Assembly (NCBI GenBank): GCA_013330925.1
Contig: DUHJ01000028.1
Span: 1 to 9,872 of the forward strand
From: Candidatus Poseidoniaceae archaeon
GTDB taxonomy: Archaea > Thermoplasmatota > Poseidoniia > Poseidoniales > Poseidoniaceae
Direction: 5' to 3'
Length of the DNA stretch: 9,872 nt
Shown here: positions 6,135 through 9,872 of the stretch, piece by piece
Numbering within the stretch: the stretch's first letter is position 1
Layout: every line of letters begins with the position of its first letter
Position numbers and translations under genes: made by a program
Notes under the pieces: model-generated
What the model was told of the DNA's origin: nothing
Databases searched by the model: none
What the model saw: only the letters and a program-made list of their open reading frames with translations

Positions 6135-6961
6135 GCCCATCTGCACGCGTGGCATGGCTCACCGGACGTCGTGCAGCACGTCAATGGATGTCCACACGAA
6201 CGGTGGTGGCCTTGCCCCTGCTCATTCTGGCCATTCCCGGTGCAGCGTGGGGGCTCTCCGACCCAAACACCACCCTCCCGGCAGACATTCCTCTGGACAC
6301 CCCAATGCAGATGTTGTTCGTGTCCAGCCTCTTCGTCCTGCTGACCGCCACCCTCGCAGCCGTCCTGTACGCATGGGACGGGGTCAGCCGGGACCGGGCC
6401 TCAGGCGTGCTTGAGGTGCATTTGGGACGCGGCATGGGTCGGCGCGGTCAAGCCACCGTAATCGCAGCAAGCCATCTGATGGTCACCACCTTGCCGGTGA
6501 TGGCCCTGGCGGTGGTGGCGATCGTCATCATCCGAATCCGCACGGGAGCTTGGGCTTCATTCGGCGACTCGATCGTTTTTCTCGGCTCGACGATGCTGGT
6601 GGTCACATGGTACACCACCATTGCACTGCTGGCCTCCTCGTATGCACGGGACCAAGGAACGGCCATCGCGTTCGGCGTCGGCGTCTGGTTCCTGTTCACG
6701 ATGCTCTGGCTCCTCGTGACCAGCGTGCTGGCAGGATTGGCCGGCATCGAGGTTGGCTCAACGGCAAATGCCCAGTGGGTGCAATTTGAAGCGGTGGTGG
6801 ACTTGCTTTCTCCAAACGGTGTGTACCATCATCTGCTCGAACTGCGGTTGGAAAACGTGGACCGGGGCCTTGGCGCCGGCCCGGTAATCGTCGCTGCCGT
6901 GGCCTGGACCGTTCTGCCTCTTTGGTGGTTCCAACGCCGAATGGAAGGCCTCGTCCCCTGA
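6131..6961 (+). CDS. ABC-2 type exporter permease (NosY-like)
   Basis: This 276-residue protein has six likely membrane helices: about 24-41, 60-82, 116-135, 147-170, 177-205 and 249-267. It follows the ABC-2 layout, with a cytosolic loop after helix 2 reading WDGVSRDRASGVLEVHLGRG (82-101). That loop matches the D-x-x-S-x-E/D-R-x-x-G-x-L motif of NosY/ABC-2 permeases. LLSPNGVYHHLLE (225-237) before the last helix is like the conserved LNP motif of the same family. The ATG overlaps the ATPase stop (ATGA), so the two subunits are translationally coupled. It ends 44 bases before the secreted-protein gene on the same strand. NosFY pairs serve in copper-site assembly in some organisms, but no other nos gene is present here, so no substrate is assigned. 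Confidence 0.9.
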   Translation: MSPSARVAWLTGRRAARQWMSTRTVVALPLLILAIPGAAWGLSDPNTTLPADIPLDTPMQMLFVSSLFVLLTATLAAVLYAWDGVSRDRASGVLEVHLGRGMGRRGQATVIAASHLMVTTLPVMALAVVAIVIIRIRTGAWASFGDSIVFLGSTMLVVTWYTTIALLASSYARDQGTAIAFGVGVWFLFTMLWLLVTSVLAGLAGIEVGSTANAQWVQFEAVVDLLSPNGVYHHLLELRLENVDRGLGAGPVIVAAVAWTVLPLWWFQRRMEGLVP

Positions 6962-7005
6962 GGATGTTGGCGAGCATTCAAGCATAAAGGGGCCCTGCAA
7001 CCACC

Positions 7006-8934
7006 ATGACCACCCGTTTCACGGCTTGGGTCCTCCTCTCGCTCTTGCTCTTGTGCACCGTACCGTTGTCGGGTCCTGAGGAGCCGTTGAACGAACCGCA
7101 AGAAGTCATGACCACGGAAGGGCGGCAACTGACCGACGTCAACTGCTCCGGCATGACCTTTGAAGATCTCTTCAGTTACGATCGAGCTGACTTCGACGTG
7201 CAGATCGACGGCGCATGGTCCGGTGCTGCCATTACCGCCACCGCGTACGCAGCCGATGCACGGGCCTCTGCCGTTCGCACGGATTTGGACGGCCTCTTCG
7301 ATGGAATTCCCGGAGGGAACGATTCGTGGCTTTCCACCGACGAGCGAGAAGCCGTTCGTTCCGTGGGCCCTGATTGCATTGCAGACATGGACACCCGCAT
7401 GGCCTTCCATGAAGGGGATGCCGTTCGCGACCGCACCGATGCACCCAACGTGGTGAAATTCATCGAGAACGGCATCGCCCTTGACGAGCGGAACTTGGTC
7501 CCTGAAGACCACCCGCAAAACCGGAAATGCGCAACCTTTGGCACCACGAACAATTGCCGAGAAGTCCCTGTCTCCGCCACTGAAGCAACCGAAATCGATC
7601 TGTTGATCGATGAAGGCGAATCGAACAACGCCGGTTTCGATGCCATTGAAAATCCAGCGGATGAAGCCTTCAGCCTCTCCATCGTGACCACCAACATGAC
7701 CCGCGCGGGCATGGTGTTGACCTTCCCCCCCGTGCCCGGCCTCGTCCTCGGCGGATGGGCGGTGCTGGACGATGGCGTCTCCAACACCGAGGTGCCCGCT
7801 CCCGTGATGAACCGGACTGAAAACGGCAACCTGGTCGTCGAGCTTGAACTGGATTATCCGGAATCTTCCTACCCGATGGAACGGGAATTGTTCCTTGATT
7901 TCACCACGGAGGACCTGACAATCAACGATCCGCCAGAGTGGATGAGCAACGCACCCGACAACGGAACCCGGATCGCAATGCCCCCGAACGCGGAGACGGT
8001 CGACCTCAGCGCAAGCGAAGTGGCGCTTTGGGTCACCGACCGGCACGGGTGGCACCTCGAATGCGAGGAGTCCAACGGCTGGAACATCACCCATGACATC
8101 GGCGAAGCACCCACCCTGCACCGAGGCCTCACCCGCGAAGGCGAAGTCCTGTGTTCAGCCGTGGACGGGTACGGCAAGGTCTCCGAAGACAGCCGCATGT
8201 GGTACGGCGCGGTTCCCTTTGAGATGAACGCGAGCCTGGACGACAACCAACACGTTGTGGTGGACATCACACCCGAGGGATCCACTGGATACACCTTGGC
8301 AGCCAACCTTGTTCAGGACGAAAGGAGCACGGCGAAAATCAGCATGCCGGTCACCGGGCCGACCATGTTCGACCACACGACTCAGGGGCTGCGTCCTGGC
8401 GGATTGGTCTGGGAATATCGCCTCACAGGCGGAGGCTGGTTGGCCGCTGATGCCCGGATCAACCTTGGAATTGAATTGCCAAACACACCGCCGTCCCTGA
8501 CCCTGACCCGAGGACTGGACGGTTCGAACGGGACGGTGAACGCGCTGGGAACCAGCATCATCGTTGCCGGAGAAGTCTACGACCCAGAAGGCGAGACGCT
8601 CAGCCTGTCCTGGCGCCTTTGCGGCGCCTCGTCGTCCGACATACGCTTGGAAGGCATGGTGTGGGAAGCGGACGTTCGAACCATCGCCTGCGAACAGCAA
8701 GGTGTCGAGGAGTACACGATCACGGTCACCGCCGAAGACGCTTCTGGCGGCTCCTCCTCCCTCACGTTCACGGTCGACATCGCAGCGGAGGAAACAACGG
8801 AACCCGAGCCATCTGATGCCTCGGATGAAAAAGCTCGGGGCGTGCCAGGACCCGGTGTTGGGATGGGCATCCTCTGCCTCTTGGGAGCCGCCCTTAGCCG
8901 CCGCTCAGGTGGACCTCACCCACCGGCACCCTGA
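7006..8934 (+). CDS. Secreted, surface-anchored protein with Ig-like domains and a C-terminal sorting-type signal
   Basis: This 642-residue protein opens with a signal peptide (TRFTAWVLLSLLLLCTVPLSG), and an acidic mature part with Cys pairs and several N-x-S/T sites follows. An N-terminal region holds DLDGLFDG and NDSWLSTDE, a weak calcium-loop-like pattern. Two beta-rich regions each begin after a PP pair: about 307-405 (from NDPPEWM) and 493-594 (from NTPPSLTL, with YDPEGETLSLSW). The second reads like an archaeal PKD/Ig-like domain. A linker rich in Glu, Pro and Ser (595-606) leads to VPGPG (613-617), a short hydrophobic run (618-630) and RR (632-633), a tripartite tail as in archaeosortase substrates. 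Unusually, nine more residues rich in Pro follow the RR. It lies 44 bases after an ABC-2 exporter and may be co-transcribed. I do not recognise the overall family; its ligand is unknown. Confidence 0.85.
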   Translation: MTTRFTAWVLLSLLLLCTVPLSGPEEPLNEPQEVMTTEGRQLTDVNCSGMTFEDLFSYDRADFDVQIDGAWSGAAITATAYAADARASAVRTDLDGLFDGIPGGNDSWLSTDEREAVRSVGPDCIADMDTRMAFHEGDAVRDRTDAPNVVKFIENGIALDERNLVPEDHPQNRKCATFGTTNNCREVPVSATEATEIDLLIDEGESNNAGFDAIENPADEAFSLSIVTTNMTRAGMVLTFPPVPGLVLGGWAVLDDGVSNTEVPAPVMNRTENGNLVVELELDYPESSYPMERELFLDFTTEDLTINDPPEWMSNAPDNGTRIAMPPNAETVDLSASEVALWVTDRHGWHLECEESNGWNITHDIGEAPTLHRGLTREGEVLCSAVDGYGKVSEDSRMWYGAVPFEMNASLDDNQHVVVDITPEGSTGYTLAANLVQDERSTAKISMPVTGPTMFDHTTQGLRPGGLVWEYRLTGGGWLAADARINLGIELPNTPPSLTLTRGLDGSNGTVNALGTSIIVAGEVYDPEGETLSLSWRLCGASSSDIRLEGMVWEADVRTIACEQQGVEEYTITVTAEDASGGSSSLTFTVDIAAEETTEPEPSDASDEKARGVPGPGVGMGILCLLGAALSRRSGGPHPPAP

Positions 8935-8972
8935 AAGGGACCTCGGAACCGGGTCGAACCAGAGATGATGGC

Positions 8973-9872
8973 ATGTTCGATGGCACCGTAGAGCGACAAA
9001 GTCACGAAGGCGGCCTGTTGGTGCCCTTCTCCGGACCCTCCCCTGCCCTCGGCAGCGTCCTCGTCGACGGTGACGGGCAATACGTCGGAAAGGTCGACGG
9101 GGTCCTCGGTACCACCGAAGAGCCGTTGGTGCATCTTGCCCACCTCGACCGAAACCGGTCCGTGGAAGAGACCATTGGCCTCAAAGTGAGCATTCGTGCC
9201 CGTAGCGAAAACCGCTATGGAAACGACCGTGGTGGCCGGGACCGCTTCCAATCCAACGACCGTGGACGTGGTCGTGACGACCGCCGTGGCGGCCGCGACC
9301 GCTTCCAATCCAACGACCGTGGGCGCGGTCGTGACGACCGGCGAAACGGTGGCGACTGGAGCTGCCCCAAGTGCAACAATTCCAACTTCGCGTTCCGAAC
9401 AGAATGCAACATGTGCGGTGAGCCACGCGGCGATACCCCGAGGAAACCCCGTGACGACCGTGGCGGTTACGACCGACGTGGTGGCAACGACCGTGGTCGT
9501 GACCGCTTCCAATCCAACGACCGTGGTCGTGGCCGTGACAACCGGAGGAGCGGAGGCGACTGGGATTGTCCGAAATGCAACAACCACAATTTCTCGTTCC
9601 GAACAGAATGCAACAGCTGCGGCGAACCTCGAGGCAACACCCCTGATCGTCCGAGCGACGACCGTGGCGGTTACGACCGCAGGAACGATCGACGCGGTGG
9701 CTACGACCGGAGGAACGACCGACGTGGCGGCCAAGAGCGAGGTTCCTATGAGCCAAAGCCTGGTGACTGGACCTGCAACGACTGCGGTGCAAACAACTTC
9801 GCAAGCCGAACGACGTGCTACAAGTGTGGGCCTGACGCCCGTAGCCGTGGAGGCGACCGACGCGGGGGTGAC
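8973..9872 (+). CDS. gar1: Gar1-like H/ACA RNP protein fused to three RanBP2-type zinc fingers and RG-rich repeats (3' partial)
   Basis: The frame opens at the ATG at 8973, 38 bases after the previous stop, and is still open at the window end after 300 codons. Residues 1-76 match archaeal Gar1, a six-stranded beta barrel binding the Cbf5 pseudouridine synthase: FDGTVERQSHEGGLLVPF, LGSVLVDGDGQYVGKVDGVLG and EEPLVHLAHLD. A linker rich in Arg, Gly and Asp (77-127) follows. Three zinc fingers of the form W-x-C-x2-C-x10-C-x2-C come next: W129 with C131, C134, C145, C148; W197 with C199, C202, C213, C216; W266 with C268, C271, C282, C285. Each keeps the Asn-Phe and Arg seen in RNA-binding fingers of ZRANB2 and FUS. 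DRGRGRD and DRRGG linkers separate them. Stand-alone archaeal Gar1 is about 75-100 residues, so this one is greatly extended. Pseudouridylation or rRNA maturation is the inferred role; the fingers probably add RNA contacts. Confidence 0.82.
   Translation, partial: MFDGTVERQSHEGGLLVPFSGPSPALGSVLVDGDGQYVGKVDGVLGTTEEPLVHLAHLDRNRSVEETIGLKVSIRARSENRYGNDRGGRDRFQSNDRGRGRDDRRGGRDRFQSNDRGRGRDDRRNGGDWSCPKCNNSNFAFRTECNMCGEPRGDTPRKPRDDRGGYDRRGGNDRGRDRFQSNDRGRGRDNRRSGGDWDCPKCNNHNFSFRTECNSCGEPRGNTPDRPSDDRGGYDRRNDRRGGYDRRNDRRGGQERGSYEPKPGDWTCNDCGANNFASRTTCYKCGPDARSRGGDRRGGD
9297..9683 (+). repeat. Tandem duplication of a 68-residue linker plus zinc-finger unit inside the Gar1-like gene
   Basis: Two copies offset by exactly 204 bases run 9297-9479 and 9501-9683. 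Each encodes DRFQSNDRGRGRD, a GDW-x-CPKCNN zinc finger with FRTECN-x-CGEPRG, and DDRGGYDRR. A third copy of the linker alone starts at 9240, 57 bases before the first full unit. The in-frame spacing and the synonymous third-position differences show that this is a protein-level repeat under coding constraint. Confidence 0.85.
9669..9728 (+). repeat. Short 30-base direct repeat encoding GYDRRNDRRG
   Basis: Two adjacent in-frame units (9669-9698 and 9699-9728) encode the same ten residues with a few synonymous changes. They form the linker before the third zinc finger and are likely to vary in copy number between strains. Confidence 0.75.

Noticed and set aside
6983..6988. CATAAA as a TATA box for the secreted-protein gene
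   Set aside because: It is centred about 20 bases before the ATG, slightly too near even for a leaderless transcript, and the sequence match is weak.
6829..8121. A 430-codon minus-strand open frame
   Set aside because: It lies antisense to the permease end and secreted-protein gene, shows no domain pattern, and is explained by GC-rich codon bias of the plus-strand genes.
8936..8960. Minus-strand GGTTCGACC, resembling a tRNA T-loop
   Set aside because: The flanking bases do not form a five-pair T stem, and no acceptor, D or anticodon arm is visible.
9240..9551. Regularly repeated DNA that could suggest a CRISPR array
   Set aside because: Repeats are in frame, unevenly spaced, carry synonymous differences and encode linker and zinc-finger residues.
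8916..9734. Long minus-strand frame of 272 codons, and another at 9181-9804, opposite the zinc-finger gene
   Set aside because: They are low-complexity (Val/Thr/Ala or Arg/His/Cys repeats) mirror images of the RG-rich repeats; the plus-strand frame has clear Gar1 and zinc-finger motifs.

Overview
The window reads as a GC-rich stretch of archaeal chromosome. The strongest lineage marker is the 3' gene, whose first ~76 residues look like Gar1, the box H/ACA ribonucleoprotein subunit found in archaea and eukaryotes. A bacterial-type glycerol-3-phosphate dehydrogenase (GpsA), a lipoprotein-anchored ABC importer and a secreted protein with a sorting-type tail would fit planktonic Euryarchaeota such as Poseidoniales (Marine Group II). 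That lineage is an inference; no rRNA or other decisive marker is present.

Layout. (1) Bases 1-84 are the acidic tail of an unidentified plus-strand gene, followed by a hairpin. (2) gpsA (165-1160) and a small protein (1200-1412) run on the plus strand. (3) A minus-strand ABC importer operon runs binding protein (4164-3091), ATPase (PhnC-like, 3007-2339), permease (PhnE-like, 2342-1413). Its last stop codon abuts the stop of the small plus-strand gene. A perfect 20-bp inverted repeat lies just upstream of the first gene. (4) An unrecognised four-helix membrane protein (5148-4225, minus) is divergent from a plus-strand ABC-2 exporter pair, ATPase 5220-6134 and permease 6131-6961. (5) A 642-residue secreted protein (7006-8934) has a signal peptide, Ig-like domains and a C-terminal anchor. 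(6) A Gar1-like protein (8973 to the window end, still open) carries three RanBP2-type zinc fingers in Arg/Gly/Asp-rich linkers.

Two points deserve most attention. The importer would be labelled a phosphonate transporter from its PhnC and PhnE homologues, but its binding lipoprotein carries sequence blocks characteristic of transferrin. These include all four equivalents of the Fe(III) ligands (Asp, Tyr, Tyr, His), the CHTG anion-site motif and the cysteine pair of a conserved transferrin disulfide. Ferric iron uptake is therefore a better hypothesis, and the inverted repeat could be a metal-responsive operator. Second, the Gar1-like protein joins a pseudouridylation-RNP domain to FUS/ZRANB2-like RNA-binding zinc fingers and RG-rich repeats, resembling the glycine/arginine-rich extensions of eukaryotic Gar1.

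The plus- and minus-strand genes form separate units. I see no rRNA, tRNA, CRISPR array, insertion sequence or integrase.
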